A model generated the notes under the pieces. That model ran no database searches. It was not told where the DNA came from and saw nothing but the letters and a program-made list of their open reading frames with translations. This document shows, one piece after another, positions 32,867 to 42,593 of a stretch of 64,000 nt of DNA. The position numbers were made by a program, and so were the translations under genes. The stretch comes from Verrucomicrobiota bacterium (GTDB taxonomy: Bacteria; Verrucomicrobiota; Verrucomicrobiia; Opitutales; Opitutaceae), in NCBI GenBank assembly GCA_023446865.1, contig JAEXPL010000115.1:3711-67710 (forward strand). The letters are read 5' to 3'. Numbering within the stretch: position 1 is the stretch's first letter; every line of letters begins with the position of its first letter.

Positions 32867-33364
32867 ATGCGAGCGACCAGTGACCATCGCCCGCCTTTTT
32901 TCGCCGCGGTGCTCTCGACGCCGGCTGCCACGGGGCGCCGTTCGCCGTGCGCGCAGGTTGGTCCGGAATGTTCCTCGCTACAGGATGCGCTCCATGTCGC
33001 CCGGGAAGCCCACGGCCAGCGGACTGATCCGAAGGCCGAAGCCTTCGTCACCCTCTATCAGTGCCCGGACGGCCTGCCGGAGGCCCTGATCGACTACAGT
33101 CTCGATGGCCGGCCCCAGTTTGTGGGTGGCGTCGGTCCGGGCGCCCCGAAGGGCTACACGTCGTGGATAGCGGAGGTGAATCAGCTCGTGGCGGGCGAGG
33201 GCATCGACCCCGTGGATGAAGGCCGGGAGGATATGGTGGACGAAGTACGCAGAGCCCGGACTGCGTTTGGCCGGGGGGTGCCGGCGCGGATTTTCGCTTC
33301 GGATATGGTGTTGAGCATCAAGCCTCCGGCGATGCCGGTCGATGAGGAGGGGGTACGAATCTAG
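32867..33364 (+). CDS. Hypothetical tagged protein, 165 aa
   Basis: ATG 32867 follows the previous stop by 4 bases; the longer frame from 32816 would overlap. Unrecognised alpha/beta protein with ALIDYSLDGRPQFVGG in the middle. C-terminus PVDEEGVRI. Confidence 0.62.
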   Translation: MRATSDHRPPFFAAVLSTPAATGRRSPCAQVGPECSSLQDALHVAREAHGQRTDPKAEAFVTLYQCPDGLPEALIDYSLDGRPQFVGGVGPGAPKGYTSWIAEVNQLVAGEGIDPVDEGREDMVDEVRRARTAFGRGVPARIFASDMVLSIKPPAMPVDEEGVRI

Positions 33365-33372
33365 CCACTCCC

Positions 33373-34524
33373 ATGACCTCCTCCCTTCTCCCCACCGATA
33401 AATTTGAAGAGGCGCGTGAACTCGCGCGCCTGAAGAGCGCCGACAAGCCCGGCGTGATCTGGTTCTATCAGGCCGGCAGCAACTACCTGGCGCTGCCGCA
33501 CAAGCTCCGCGAGCAGGCGGGTGTGAGACTGATCCAGTGCTTCAAAGATGGGCAGACGGTCGCTCTCGGACTGGCTGAAGCTGTCGATGAGGGTGTCGGC
33601 CATCGCTGTTACGACATCGTCGCCCGCGGCGTGGAGATCCCGTTGGACATCGAGAGCCGTGCGCAGCTTGCAGGGGATTTGGATGCCCTCGTCATGGGCG
33701 AGGCCCTGGCGCGGTATGCGCGGAACCCCGAAGCCGCGGCCAGCGGTCTGCTCGTCGCCGTGCCGACGACGCGGGTACGCCATGAAGCGGCGCCGAAGCT
33801 CCTTGAGGCGCTTACCAGTGCGGAGGAGTGGATCTCGGCGCACGCGGAGGGACCGGCGCGGCCGGCCGTTCTGCGGCAGATCCGGACGGCGATCAGCGAG
33901 GCAAGCCCGGCGCTTGCGCCTTCAATGCTGGCCGCGGAGCGCTACTACAGCGGGGTTTTCTCCAATCCCGGCTGGCTTGTCTGTGTCGAGGTCAGCGATC
34001 CGGAACGCCCCGAGAGCGGCAAGCGCCTGCTCAAGCATCGGCTCGATCTCCGGTCCGCCGTGTCCCGCGAGGGGCTGGAATACGAACGCAACAACGCCTT
34101 CGGGTACGTCCTCAACAGCCCCCAGAACGTCCTACGGGCGCTGCTTTCCGACCATTTCGGAGACAGCGTCGAAGGCGACATTCTCACCCGGGCGTTCTGC
34201 GATCATTTTGTCAAAGAGCATCACCGTCTGGTCGAGCGCTTGGAGGAGCCGGGAATCCATACTGGGGATCTCCGGGCCGCCGTCGCTGCGACCTGGCAGA
34301 CGTGCCGTGGCGAGATCCTCGCGCGCATCGGCGAGAAGGTTGCGCGGCGGCCGGCGCGGGCGCAGATGACCCGGGCCGAGCTCAGCCACCGGATCGTGGC
34401 GACGATGACGCTTTCCGTCGGGGAGATGGATGAGGCGGCGAGCTCGACGGTCTGGGAGGCGGTTGCGGAGGGGTATCGGGACGACTCGCCGCCGGATCAG
34501 GAGCAACGGCTTTCCTCAGCATGA
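33373..34524 (+). CDS. Hypothetical protein, 383 aa
   Basis: Unrecognised, largely helical soluble protein. Contains LVCVEVSDPERPESGKRLL and a charged C-terminal helix. Ends DQEQRLSSA, without the shared tail, although it lies within the block of tagged genes. Stop overlaps the next ATG. Confidence 0.72.
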   Translation: MTSSLLPTDKFEEARELARLKSADKPGVIWFYQAGSNYLALPHKLREQAGVRLIQCFKDGQTVALGLAEAVDEGVGHRCYDIVARGVEIPLDIESRAQLAGDLDALVMGEALARYARNPEAAASGLLVAVPTTRVRHEAAPKLLEALTSAEEWISAHAEGPARPAVLRQIRTAISEASPALAPSMLAAERYYSGVFSNPGWLVCVEVSDPERPESGKRLLKHRLDLRSAVSREGLEYERNNAFGYVLNSPQNVLRALLSDHFGDSVEGDILTRAFCDHFVKEHHRLVERLEEPGIHTGDLRAAVAATWQTCRGEILARIGEKVARRPARAQMTRAELSHRIVATMTLSVGEMDEAASSTVWEAVAEGYRDDSPPDQEQRLSSA

Positions 34525-36563
34525 CCACAGCACCGCAGAGCGCACCTTCCGACCTCAAAGCGTCACGAACGACAGGGACCCTTCCTGCTTTTCGAGAGTC
34601 TCTCGACCGTGTCCTCTGCCTGAATGGGTTGTCCCCAATCGAACGTGACAACAACGTGCGCATGGAGGCCGTCCAGCGGGATTATGCCGCTGGCTGGGTT
34701 GTTGAGGAGTTGGTTGCGGCGCTGCGGCGGGGCGATGTAGCTGGGGCGCGCCGCCCGGCACTGGCGGTTGACCGGCCGGTGCCGCCGCTTGAGGAATTTC
34801 TCCAATCACTCGGAGGGGGAAGGGTCTCCCCCGAGCGGTTCTATGCAGCGCTCGGTGGTTGGATTGAGTGCGGAGTGCAGGACTTTCCCGGGGGGTACCC
34901 TCTTGTGGAAGTAAAGGTTGGCGCGCGTGTGTTCTGCCGGCAGCTCACCACTTTTGGGCAGACTGGTTTCGCAGAGGCCGACCGTGAGGCGAGCTGTGCG
35001 CGGTCCTTTTGCGGGGCGTACAGCGGCGCCAGTGGTGAAATGGTCCACGCTGAGGGCCGAATACTTCAGACGGCGAATGATCCCTGGCGCAGCGCGCTCT
35101 TCCCCTTCGAGTTCGAGGCTGGCAAGCCGAGCCCGGATGCCCAGATTGTCTTCCCGGAGGGCATCACCCGCCGCTTTACCGTGGCTGAACAGCGGGTCCC
35201 GGAACTACGCGAGGCAGTGCGGCGGATGGCGCGCGCCGCGAAGAAGCTGGAGCTTACCCCGGAGCCGTCCCTAACCGTCGATCCTGCGAGCCGGCGTGAA
35301 CGTCGCGTCACGAAGGAGACCCAGATCAAGGACGGGGCAGAGACGCTCCGCACCGACGTGCGCCACCACGTGGTTCCCGTGGTGGATTGCACGATCAATC
35401 TCCCTGGCGCAGCTCTACGTGCCCCGGGCGCCTGGCGTGTGCTCGCGGTCATCCAGCCGGTGATCCGTGAAGGGCAGACTGGGCACGAGAATGAGATATT
35501 CGCCTACGGCAATTCCTTGTCAAAGGTAGAGCACTACCGCAATCATGGGCCGAACTGTGATCACTGCCACAAAACCCGTCCCCGCTCACGCACCCTTGTG
35601 GTGGAGGAGACGGGGAGTGGTCGGTTGATGCAGCTTGGAGTCGATTGTGCCGCGTTGTACGTTGGAGATCGGGTCCAACAGGAAGTCGGCGGCATCGAGT
35701 TCCAGAGCTTCATCTGCGAGGTCCTCCGACCCTACGACCACCCGGAGGATTCCGAGGAGATGCTGGGCGGAGGCCAGGCTCTTTGCGCGTGGGACTCGGA
35801 GGAGGTGGTGGCCCACACTGTCGCCTGTGTCCGCGCCTTCGGCTGGAAGCCAACCAAACAGCAGGAGTATCCATATCGACCCAACGCGGATGCCACAGCC
35901 CAGTACGTCATGGCCCGGATTTCCGAGCGGTGGTACTCCCTCCTTGGCCGCGAAGCGGCAGCACCCTATGAAGTCACGGATGGGGATCGGGAACAGGCGG
36001 CCACCATCCTGCATTGGCTCGGGGAGCAGGCCCCCGATCCCGAGAAGGACGAGTACCTGGCCAACCTTCAGGAAATGTACGCCCCGGGCTGGATCAGCGA
36101 GAAGCGACTCTCGTTCGCCGTCTCCATCGTGCGAGCCCACAAGCGTGCGCTGGAGCAGCGCGAGCGCGAGGCCGCCGCGAAGGTGAGCCGGCACGTCGGC
36201 ACCCTCGGTGAGCAGAGTGAACTCTCGCTGACCCTCCGGGGGATCACCGAGTTCGACGGCTTCAGGGGCGGAACCAGCAAGGCGATCCGATTCACGGACG
36301 CCGAGGGTAACATGTTCTCATGGCTGACGGGGAGCGCCCCGGCCGAGTTCAAGGAGTCCCGTGTGGGCGAGACCTTCAAGATCACGGGCACGGTCGCCAA
36401 GCATGAGGAATTCCGCGGGGCGCTCGTCACACGGCTCACGCGGGTGAAGGTCATGACGGAGCAGGTGGCGAACGCCGCCGGCGCGCCGCGGCGCCGGAAG
36501 ACGAAACCCAAGGTGGTGGATCACGCCGCCGAAGCATGCGCGGAGGAGGGAATCGCACCATGA
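34521..36563 (+). CDS. Large zinc-ribbon protein, tagged, 680 aa
   Basis: A CxxC pair at C346/C349 (NCDHCHKTRPRSRTLVV) followed by QLGVDCAALYVG with C376 resembles a treble-clef/zinc-ribbon module seen in phage and plasmid proteins (C..C, Arg-rich turn, VG.dC). The C-terminal part includes two beta-rich stretches (LSLTLRGITEFDGFRGGTSKA; ETFKITGTVAKHEEFRGALV) that may be an OB-like domain. Nucleic-acid binding is therefore likely but unproven. The tail is AEACAEEGIAP. Overlaps the genes on both sides by 4 bases. Confidence 0.72.
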   Translation: MTTAPQSAPSDLKASRTTGTLPAFRESLDRVLCLNGLSPIERDNNVRMEAVQRDYAAGWVVEELVAALRRGDVAGARRPALAVDRPVPPLEEFLQSLGGGRVSPERFYAALGGWIECGVQDFPGGYPLVEVKVGARVFCRQLTTFGQTGFAEADREASCARSFCGAYSGASGEMVHAEGRILQTANDPWRSALFPFEFEAGKPSPDAQIVFPEGITRRFTVAEQRVPELREAVRRMARAAKKLELTPEPSLTVDPASRRERRVTKETQIKDGAETLRTDVRHHVVPVVDCTINLPGAALRAPGAWRVLAVIQPVIREGQTGHENEIFAYGNSLSKVEHYRNHGPNCDHCHKTRPRSRTLVVEETGSGRLMQLGVDCAALYVGDRVQQEVGGIEFQSFICEVLRPYDHPEDSEEMLGGGQALCAWDSEEVVAHTVACVRAFGWKPTKQQEYPYRPNADATAQYVMARISERWYSLLGREAAAPYEVTDGDREQAATILHWLGEQAPDPEKDEYLANLQEMYAPGWISEKRLSFAVSIVRAHKRALEQREREAAAKVSRHVGTLGEQSELSLTLRGITEFDGFRGGTSKAIRFTDAEGNMFSWLTGSAPAEFKESRVGETFKITGTVAKHEEFRGALVTRLTRVKVMTEQVANAAGAPRRRKTKPKVVDHAAEACAEEGIAP

Positions 36564-36892
36564 AGACGAAGAATGAATACGAGGTCATGCGGGAGCTCGC
36601 GAACAGCCGTAACCACGAGAAGCTATACGGGTTCTGCGAGGTCCTCGCTGACATCTCTGGGGCGATCTTCGCCGAGTTCGCGGAGGGCAAACTCCGCATG
36701 CCGAACTCCCGAGATCGTGTGGCCCGGGCCATCGAATGGGCCACCGAATTCCACGACCACCATCGCAAGACCGATTGGAGCGAGGTCGAGTACCTCGACA
36801 CGGTCGATGAGTTCATCGAGTCGAAGCTCAATGACTACCGGATCAACCCGCGGCGGCCGACCACGGACGACGCTCCATCCATCACCCCGTAA
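36560..36892 (+). CDS. Hypothetical tagged protein, 110 aa
   Basis: Helical acidic protein starting in ATGA overlap with the zinc-ribbon gene. TEFHDHHRKTDWSEVEYL is the most distinctive segment. C-terminus TTDDAPSITP. Confidence 0.7.
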   Translation: MKTKNEYEVMRELANSRNHEKLYGFCEVLADISGAIFAEFAEGKLRMPNSRDRVARAIEWATEFHDHHRKTDWSEVEYLDTVDEFIESKLNDYRINPRRPTTDDAPSITP

Positions 36893-36903
36893 CCTGCATC
36901 CGC

Positions 36904-38643
36904 ATGAACTCTCAAGACTTTCCTCCGTTTGTTCCCCTCCACCCGACCACCCGAGGGATGTATCCGAGCTCGCAGGGCGGGCGCGTTGCGGTTGATGAAC
37001 GGCGTGAGCGCGAGGCGAAGAAGATTGCTCGCGACATCACCGCGGAGCTCGTCCGGATGGGCCAGGGGCGTCCGCCGGCGCCCGGTGGCGAATGGTCACA
37101 CTACGCCTTGGCGTTGTTGGAACCCGCGCGGATCGCAGTGCGCACGGTGAATGGTGGGTCCCAATACGGAGTTTTCGACCCGGAAGCCAACGAGGTCCTG
37201 GCGTGGAGCGTCGAGAAGGACCCGCAGTTGGTAGTGAACACTGCGCTCACCCTGATCAGGACGCGCCGAGGCAATTACGACAACGCGATGATCGAGCGTC
37301 TGGCGGTGATGCCGGATGCGGAGTTCAATGGTCATCACTTGAATCGTTTCTCCCCCAATCCGGCGCGCGAGGTTGCCGAGGTTCTGGAGGACTGGGGCGC
37401 GCTGATTGCGAACAAGCGGGAAGCGTACAAGAAGGCATGGCGGCTTGAGGATCTGATCCGGTGGCACGGCCCCGCGGCCTATGCGGACGCGGTCACCCCG
37501 GATGATCTCTGCCTAGCCGAGCGTGAGCGGCGGGTTCTCACCGCAGTGCGACCGAATGGCAGCGCAGTTACGCTGGTGTTCTCCCGACAACTCCCGGAGC
37601 ACGCGAAGATGGTCCGGCCTGATGGTGTTGATGCGGCGTTGGCCGACGTGGTGCGGTCGGCCGGAACACACAGTGCGGCTTCGGAATTCCATGCGCAGTT
37701 GGCGGAGTTCGGCATCCGGCAGATGGAGTACCTGAACCCGGATCTGGCGCGCCAGAGACCGATGCATGCCGAGGTCTACGCCGCCTTCGGAGCGGAATCA
37801 TTCATGCTTGGAACGCTGGTGAAGACCGGTTCGGGCCGCCGCCTGCCTTTCGACACGATTGGGATGATCGGGCGCCGTGCGCAACGGCCGTTGGTCCCGC
37901 CTGGCGAACTGCGGCCGGAGGATCTCGCGAAGCTGACAGCCAGTCTGGCGGAGAGCGGCATCAAGACCTTCATTCTTCCCGACCATCTCGATGTCCAACT
38001 CGCGGCGCTCGACACGGAAATCGAGTTCAACCGGTTCTTGACGGAGTATAGCAACCTCGGTGGGGACTATGAGGACATCCGGCATCCGTCGATCAACTGG
38101 CATGCGGCCAAGGGCTACATCCTGAAGCCGTGCGTCGATTGCGCCGCGACAGGGAGCTGGGAGTACCGCAAGCGCCTAACACCGGAACAGATCGACCGGC
38201 TGGACGCGCTCAACCGCGGGCAGCGGCAGCAATATGAGAATGGAGACACCGTGCTCTACCAGATGGGGTGGGTGACCTCGGCAGGTCCCGAGAATGTTCG
38301 GATGGCGGTCCCGTTATCCGCCTTGCGGTACAACGATGGCCAGTTGCGTCCCGAGGTCACCGCCTTGCGCAGTGAGTACGCCTACCCAGTGATGGCGTGT
38401 GCCGCGCTCCAGCGCGATCTGACGCCTTACGAGTATGAGACCGTGGCCAAGCTCGCCCTCTCCGAGGGCGCGGAGTTCGGGCCTGTCCCGGATGAGGAAC
38501 ATGAGAATCCGCATGACGAGAAGAACGACCCGATCCGGCACCGCATCTGGGAGGAATACTTCCGGGCGGGCTGGGAGAAGGCACCGCGTCGAACCCAGGC
38601 CCGTAATGAGACGGTGCCCGCGGGACTTTCCACTTCACCATAA
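36904..38643 (+). CDS. Large hypothetical protein, 579 aa
   Basis: No recognised domain, membrane helix or signal peptide. The middle contains KTFILPDHLDVQLAAL and a CVDCAATGSWEYRKRL segment with a CxxC. The end is acidic (PDEEHENPHDEKNDP) but some 40 residues before the C-terminus; the final NETVPAGLSTSP is only a weak match to the shared tail. Starts 11 bases after the previous gene. Confidence 0.75.
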   Translation: MNSQDFPPFVPLHPTTRGMYPSSQGGRVAVDERREREAKKIARDITAELVRMGQGRPPAPGGEWSHYALALLEPARIAVRTVNGGSQYGVFDPEANEVLAWSVEKDPQLVVNTALTLIRTRRGNYDNAMIERLAVMPDAEFNGHHLNRFSPNPAREVAEVLEDWGALIANKREAYKKAWRLEDLIRWHGPAAYADAVTPDDLCLAERERRVLTAVRPNGSAVTLVFSRQLPEHAKMVRPDGVDAALADVVRSAGTHSAASEFHAQLAEFGIRQMEYLNPDLARQRPMHAEVYAAFGAESFMLGTLVKTGSGRRLPFDTIGMIGRRAQRPLVPPGELRPEDLAKLTASLAESGIKTFILPDHLDVQLAALDTEIEFNRFLTEYSNLGGDYEDIRHPSINWHAAKGYILKPCVDCAATGSWEYRKRLTPEQIDRLDALNRGQRQQYENGDTVLYQMGWVTSAGPENVRMAVPLSALRYNDGQLRPEVTALRSEYAYPVMACAALQRDLTPYEYETVAKLALSEGAEFGPVPDEEHENPHDEKNDPIRHRIWEEYFRAGWEKAPRRTQARNETVPAGLSTSP

Positions 38644-38666
38644 CCTTCTATATTATTCAAATATCT

Positions 38667-38915
38667 ATGACACAGCCGAATTTCTCCGCTCCCCGTGACC
38701 GCGTCGAGCTCACCCCCGAACAGGAGTCCACGTGGCGTCGCATCTGCGCGCTGCTCGGCGCCGGCGAGATGGCCGAGGCGTATCGTCTGGCGGTCCCCCT
38801 CAACCAGGAGCTTCTCGACACCGGCGTGACGGAGTTTCCCGCCCTCTACGAAGAGCTGTTGTCCGGGCTGGCGGTTTGGAAGTTCGCCGACAAGAACGCG
38901 GAGGTCGCCGCATGA
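38667..38915 (+). CDS. Hypothetical protein, 82 aa
   Basis: Helical small protein (LTPEQESTWRRICALLGAGE, YEELLSGLAVWKFAD). Its leader (38641-38666) is unusually AT-rich (TATATTATTCAAATATC), which may mark a local promoter. Stop overlaps the next ATG. Confidence 0.65.
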   Translation: MTQPNFSAPRDRVELTPEQESTWRRICALLGAGEMAEAYRLAVPLNQELLDTGVTEFPALYEELLSGLAVWKFADKNAEVAA

Positions 38916-39328
38916 GCCGCGACTTCGCCAAACGCTTTGCGGCGTTCTCGGTTGAGGTGGAGGACCCCGAGGCCCGCAAGGACCCGCGGATTGTCGCCGC
39001 CTTCGCCGCTCGCTTCCGCGACTACCTGCGCACCGAGAAGGGCCACCGCGCGCTCCAGGTTGCGATGGTCGGCGGGTTCGCGGCGTCCACGGCCGGCTCG
39101 ACCGGGCTCAGCCTAGCGGCGGCTGTGTATGCGCAACCAGCCCTCGCGGTGCCGGGGATCATCTGCGCGCTGACGGCGGCGGGCACAGCGCTCGGGTTGG
39201 TGCACAACACCGACCGCCCGGACACGACCCGAATGGTTGTCGGCGCGTTGGACGCGCTCGCCAGGAAGGGTGCAGTCTCGGCGCACGAGGAAGAGGTTGA
39301 AGAGTCGGATACCGGTGTCCGGCCATGA
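38912..39328 (+). CDS. Tagged membrane protein, 138 aa
   Basis: After 45 soluble residues, a hydrophobic stretch with two possible membrane helices (VAMVGGFAASTAGSTGLSLAAA and LAVPGIICALTAAGTALGLV). The C-terminus HEEEVEESDTGVRP carries the acidic tail, so in this case the tail hangs from a membrane protein. Coupled to its neighbours by ATGA overlaps at both ends. Confidence 0.68.
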   Translation: MSRDFAKRFAAFSVEVEDPEARKDPRIVAAFAARFRDYLRTEKGHRALQVAMVGGFAASTAGSTGLSLAAAVYAQPALAVPGIICALTAAGTALGLVHNTDRPDTTRMVVGALDALARKGAVSAHEEEVEESDTGVRP

Positions 39329-39930
39329 TCCGCCGGCGCGCACAACTCCCGCCGTCAGTGAATCGCACAATGCTACCTGCGATTGGGAGCACTATTTACT
39401 ACGCTGCCTGCGGCAAGGTCGTTGCCGGGGTCGTGGCCGACCACCGTACGCACGTGGGGTTCAAGACACCGTATGTGACTCTTGAGGGGAAAGGCACGTG
39501 CCTCCATCCGGACTATGCGCATGCTGTGCAGGCACACGCGGAAGCGGAGGCTGAAGCATTTCGCCAGCGCTTGGCACGAGGTGGAGCGCTCAACCGGTAT
39601 GTTTTGCAGGAAGTCGAGCAAGCGAAGCTCGACGCGCTGCCACCTGATAAGCGGGCAGCCCATGAATCTGGGGCACGTGAGCGATATGAGATTTTCAAGC
39701 AGAACGAAGCTGGCCGGGCAATTCAGGCTGTAGTGCCAGGATTGTCGCTCAAGGAAGCCAATCGGCGCTTTGTCGAAGCGATGGAGGTGTTCCAGGTGGT
39801 GCATGACGCATTCGGCTTTCCCAACTACGACATCTTCACTCGTGCGATCTCGGAAGAATTGGCACAGATTGGCCAGGGTCCGGTGATTGAGGAGGATGAA
39901 GAGAGGGCGAGCGAGAGTCAGCGGCCGTGA
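39325..39930 (+). CDS. Hypothetical tagged protein, 201 aa
   Basis: Starts with a beta-rich portion (GSTIYYAACGKVVAGVVADHR, KTPYVTLEGKGTCL) that could be a small barrel, then long helices. C-terminus EEDEERASESQRP. Codon use is less GC-biased than average here. No family recognised. Confidence 0.7.
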   Translation: MIRRRAQLPPSVNRTMLPAIGSTIYYAACGKVVAGVVADHRTHVGFKTPYVTLEGKGTCLHPDYAHAVQAHAEAEAEAFRQRLARGGALNRYVLQEVEQAKLDALPPDKRAAHESGARERYEIFKQNEAGRAIQAVVPGLSLKEANRRFVEAMEVFQVVHDAFGFPNYDIFTRAISEELAQIGQGPVIEEDEERASESQRP

Positions 39931-39943
39931 CACAACACAGAAC

Positions 39944-41104
39944 ATGAAGAACCCCCATCGAATCTTCAGCCTCCGTGTCCACGACGAGACCTCCGCCGCG
40001 GAGTATCTTCGGGTGCTCGCCGAGTCGGCGTATCGCTACGACATCAACCAGCGGGCGCCAGCGGCCGGATTGGTGCCGGCGAGCTACACTGAGCGATGCA
40101 GGTTGTCGGCATTGACTGCGCGCGCCTTCGGTTTTTTGGGGCCACATGGGGCATGGCGAACCTATAGTGGTGCGATTACCATCCATGGCGGTCGGCACTG
40201 GAGAGCTGAGGAGAAGATCACCGAGGCGGAAGAGTGGGGACTGGGCGGCCCGAATTGGGTGAATGAAGAGCATGCTGCGAACAGGGCGCTTATGGCCGCC
40301 CGGAAGTCACTCGATACAATCATTGCGGTTCTTGCGAACGAGACTCTGGTTAAAGAGTTACTCCCGAGCACGCAGCGACAACTCAACGAACGTTTGCGTT
40401 GTGTCAAAGAAGGGGACCATGCCTTCACGGAGCAGTGGCGTGAGCAGGGCAGAACGCGAAGTGACCTTTTGCGGCTTCACCGGGAGTTCCAATTGGAGTT
40501 CTTGTCGGAAGTCCATGAGGTGTTGAATGGATTGCCGGCGCCAGGCGCAACCCCCTCTGCGTGGGACCGCGTATGGTCGCAATTGCAGGAGACGCTCGCG
40601 GTTGAAGCGAAGGTCCTTGGAGAGATCGGTATCATCCGTAATGGGCGTTACATTGCACCTTCCATGGAAGCTATAGAGACCTTTCTCGCGGAACGTGGCG
40701 AGAGGGAGGATCTGTCCTACGGAACAATGGAGCAACTCGGCTTCCTGTTGGGGCTCCGTGTTGAAGCCCGTGACTCAGATGCCCTGTGTTTCATCTGTGA
40801 CTGCAACATCCCGGGAATTGGCAGGGTGACGAATCTCAGCGAGATCGACGAACATCTTGGGTATTGGGCGTTCAACTATCATGACATCATGCCCCAACGG
40901 GCGTCAGAGTTGGCCTTAACTGAAGCAGTGGGTTTGCTGGTCCATGGTTCTTCATTCGGCGACGGTTTTCGGGGCTATGATTGGAGCGCCACCGGCGTGA
41001 TTCGGGCTGGCGACATTACGGGAGGGGTGCCGCGCAGGGCGGGCAGGGGGGTGGGTGAACTGGAGGCGGTCGAAGAAGAGCCAGGCGCAGGGATCAGCCC
41101 ATGA
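39944..41104 (+). CDS. Hypothetical tagged protein, 386 aa
   Basis: Start ATG 39944, 13 bases after the previous gene. Helical, with LRLHREFQLEFLSEVHEVLNG in the middle and ALCFICDCNIPGIGRV, containing CxxCxC, toward the end. C-terminus EAVEEEPGAGISP. Unrecognised. The gene is less GC-rich than its neighbours, which may reflect later acquisition. Followed by an ACTGAATT-class promoter. Confidence 0.68.
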   Translation: MKNPHRIFSLRVHDETSAAEYLRVLAESAYRYDINQRAPAAGLVPASYTERCRLSALTARAFGFLGPHGAWRTYSGAITIHGGRHWRAEEKITEAEEWGLGGPNWVNEEHAANRALMAARKSLDTIIAVLANETLVKELLPSTQRQLNERLRCVKEGDHAFTEQWREQGRTRSDLLRLHREFQLEFLSEVHEVLNGLPAPGATPSAWDRVWSQLQETLAVEAKVLGEIGIIRNGRYIAPSMEAIETFLAERGEREDLSYGTMEQLGFLLGLRVEARDSDALCFICDCNIPGIGRVTNLSEIDEHLGYWAFNYHDIMPQRASELALTEAVGLLVHGSSFGDGFRGYDWSATGVIRAGDITGGVPRRAGRGVGELEAVEEEPGAGISP

Positions 41105-41150
41105 GCGCAGTGCGTTCTGCGAGGATCGAGGTCTGATGAAATTTTCGAGG

Positions 41151-41197
41151 TTGACCCTGTTGTCGTTAAAGACATTAAAACTGAATTTGGAATCAGT
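41151..41197 (+). promoter_or_regulatory. ACTGAATT-class promoter of the 41205 operon
   Basis: TTGACC (41151-41156), 17 bases, ATTAAA (41174-41179), ACTGAATT (41180-41187). TCAGT at 41193-41197 is the inverted copy of ACTGA. ATG at 41205, so a very short leader. Layout is base-for-base as at 30618 and 47984. Confidence 0.68.
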
Positions 41198-41204
41198 CCC
41201 TCCG

Positions 41205-42014
41205 ATGACCGCCGACTCCCCCCGCTTCTCCGCTCAAGACGCCCTCGGCATCCAGCAAGAGCATCTCGCCCAGTGGCGCCTTGTTCTGCGCCCTGACGTC
41301 TATGCCGCGCTGGAGACGCACATCGCCGCGAAAACGGCTGAGCTCTTTGAGGCGGCCAAGGCCGAGACCCCGGCGGATCGCCGATGTGCCCTCGGGCAAC
41401 TGAAGGAGGGTTGTTCGCCGTACGACGTGCCCCGCGGCACGTCGCTGGAAGAGTTCGTCGGTAACTACGCTATCCGTGCCCACGCCGCACTGAAGAGTAC
41501 GAAGGCCACTCCGAAGTCGCCACACAAGGAGTTCCCAAAAAAGGAGTGGCGGTGGATGGATGCTGTGGAGGGCCGCGCTTTCGCCCTCTGCACTGGCGAG
41601 AAAGTCTACGCTCCCAACCTTCGCAGTGTCGGGTTCCTGGACTTGTCGCAGGCGGCAGTTCTGGACGCCCCAGAACTCACGCATGTGGGGCGGCTGAAGC
41701 TGGGTAACTGTGAGCTGCGCGCGCCCAAGCTGAAGACCCACAAGGCTGAGCGCGAGCAGGTCGCGAAGGCCAACCAGGCTTTGCTCGCGCACGCGATGGA
41801 GGGGAAGATCGAGACATTCACCCTCCGTGATCCTCGGGGATTCGAGTTTGAGCGCCTGCTCAAAGCCAAGGGGATTCAGTACCGTACGACTTCCCAGGCC
41901 GGTTCGGATGTCACCTTCTACTTGGAGGGGCACCCGAGGTTCCAACAACGGGCGTTCCGCCAGGATGAAGACGCGCAAGCTGAGCAGGAAGATGGGGAAG
42001 GCCAGCGAGTCTAG
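41205..42014 (+). CDS. Hypothetical tagged protein, 269 aa
   Basis: Start placed at ATG 41205 because the promoter at 41151-41187 would lie inside the longer frame from 41055. Contains a leucine-rich, strand-repeat-like part (YAPNLRSVGFLDLSQAAVLD, APELTHVGRLKLGNCELRAP), suggestive of a short beta-solenoid or LRR-like stack. C-terminus EQEDGEGQRV. Confidence 0.68.
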   Translation: MTADSPRFSAQDALGIQQEHLAQWRLVLRPDVYAALETHIAAKTAELFEAAKAETPADRRCALGQLKEGCSPYDVPRGTSLEEFVGNYAIRAHAALKSTKATPKSPHKEFPKKEWRWMDAVEGRAFALCTGEKVYAPNLRSVGFLDLSQAAVLDAPELTHVGRLKLGNCELRAPKLKTHKAEREQVAKANQALLAHAMEGKIETFTLRDPRGFEFERLLKAKGIQYRTTSQAGSDVTFYLEGHPRFQQRAFRQDEDAQAEQEDGEGQRV

Positions 42015-42077
42015 CGTCGGAACACGGACGAGGAGCTTCCAACCTGCATCAGCACAGGGTAAACAATTCACAGCAAC

Positions 42078-42590
42078 ATGAGTTCAAACGCCAACTCCCC
42101 CCTCCCTACCTACAGCGTCGATCCGAACGGCAACGGGTTCAGCATCCTCCGCCATGTTCCAGGTCACGAAGATGAGCTCGCGGACGATTACACCTATGAC
42201 TCGAAGGAGTACGCCGAGCTCACGATCCAAGGCTACCAGAGCCTGGACGAGCGTCTCCGCGAGCCATCACTCGACGTCTACGGTTCCACGGTCGGCGCCC
42301 GGGAGCTGGTGTGTGTGCTCGCGATGGGCGGTCCGGCTGAGACCTTGAAGCTTTACCACGATCAGAAGCGTTGGACGGGTGGTGTATTGGAATATCAGAG
42401 ATCGGCCTTCACCGACAAGGTGAAGGTTCCCATCAGTGCCGAACAGGCGGCCTCCTTCTACGCGAAGGGGGTCTTGACCGCGGACGGGCGCCGCTTGGCC
42501 GCGGCCCATCCTGTTGGCTGGAACCGCTCGCGAGCGGTGGCATCGGATACCACCGCTGCGGAAGGCGAGGAGTCCGCGCAGAAGGTCTGA
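42078..42590 (+). CDS. Hypothetical tagged protein, 170 aa
   Basis: Unrecognised; TYSVDPNGNGFSILRHVPGH at the start and a ADGRRLAAAHPVGWNRSR segment near the end. C-terminus AAEGEESAQKV. The ATG is 63 bases after the previous gene with no Shine-Dalgarno site. Confidence 0.7.
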   Translation: MSSNANSPLPTYSVDPNGNGFSILRHVPGHEDELADDYTYDSKEYAELTIQGYQSLDERLREPSLDVYGSTVGARELVCVLAMGGPAETLKLYHDQKRWTGGVLEYQRSAFTDKVKVPISAEQAASFYAKGVLTADGRRLAAAHPVGWNRSRAVASDTTAAEGEESAQKV

Positions 42591-42593
42591 ATT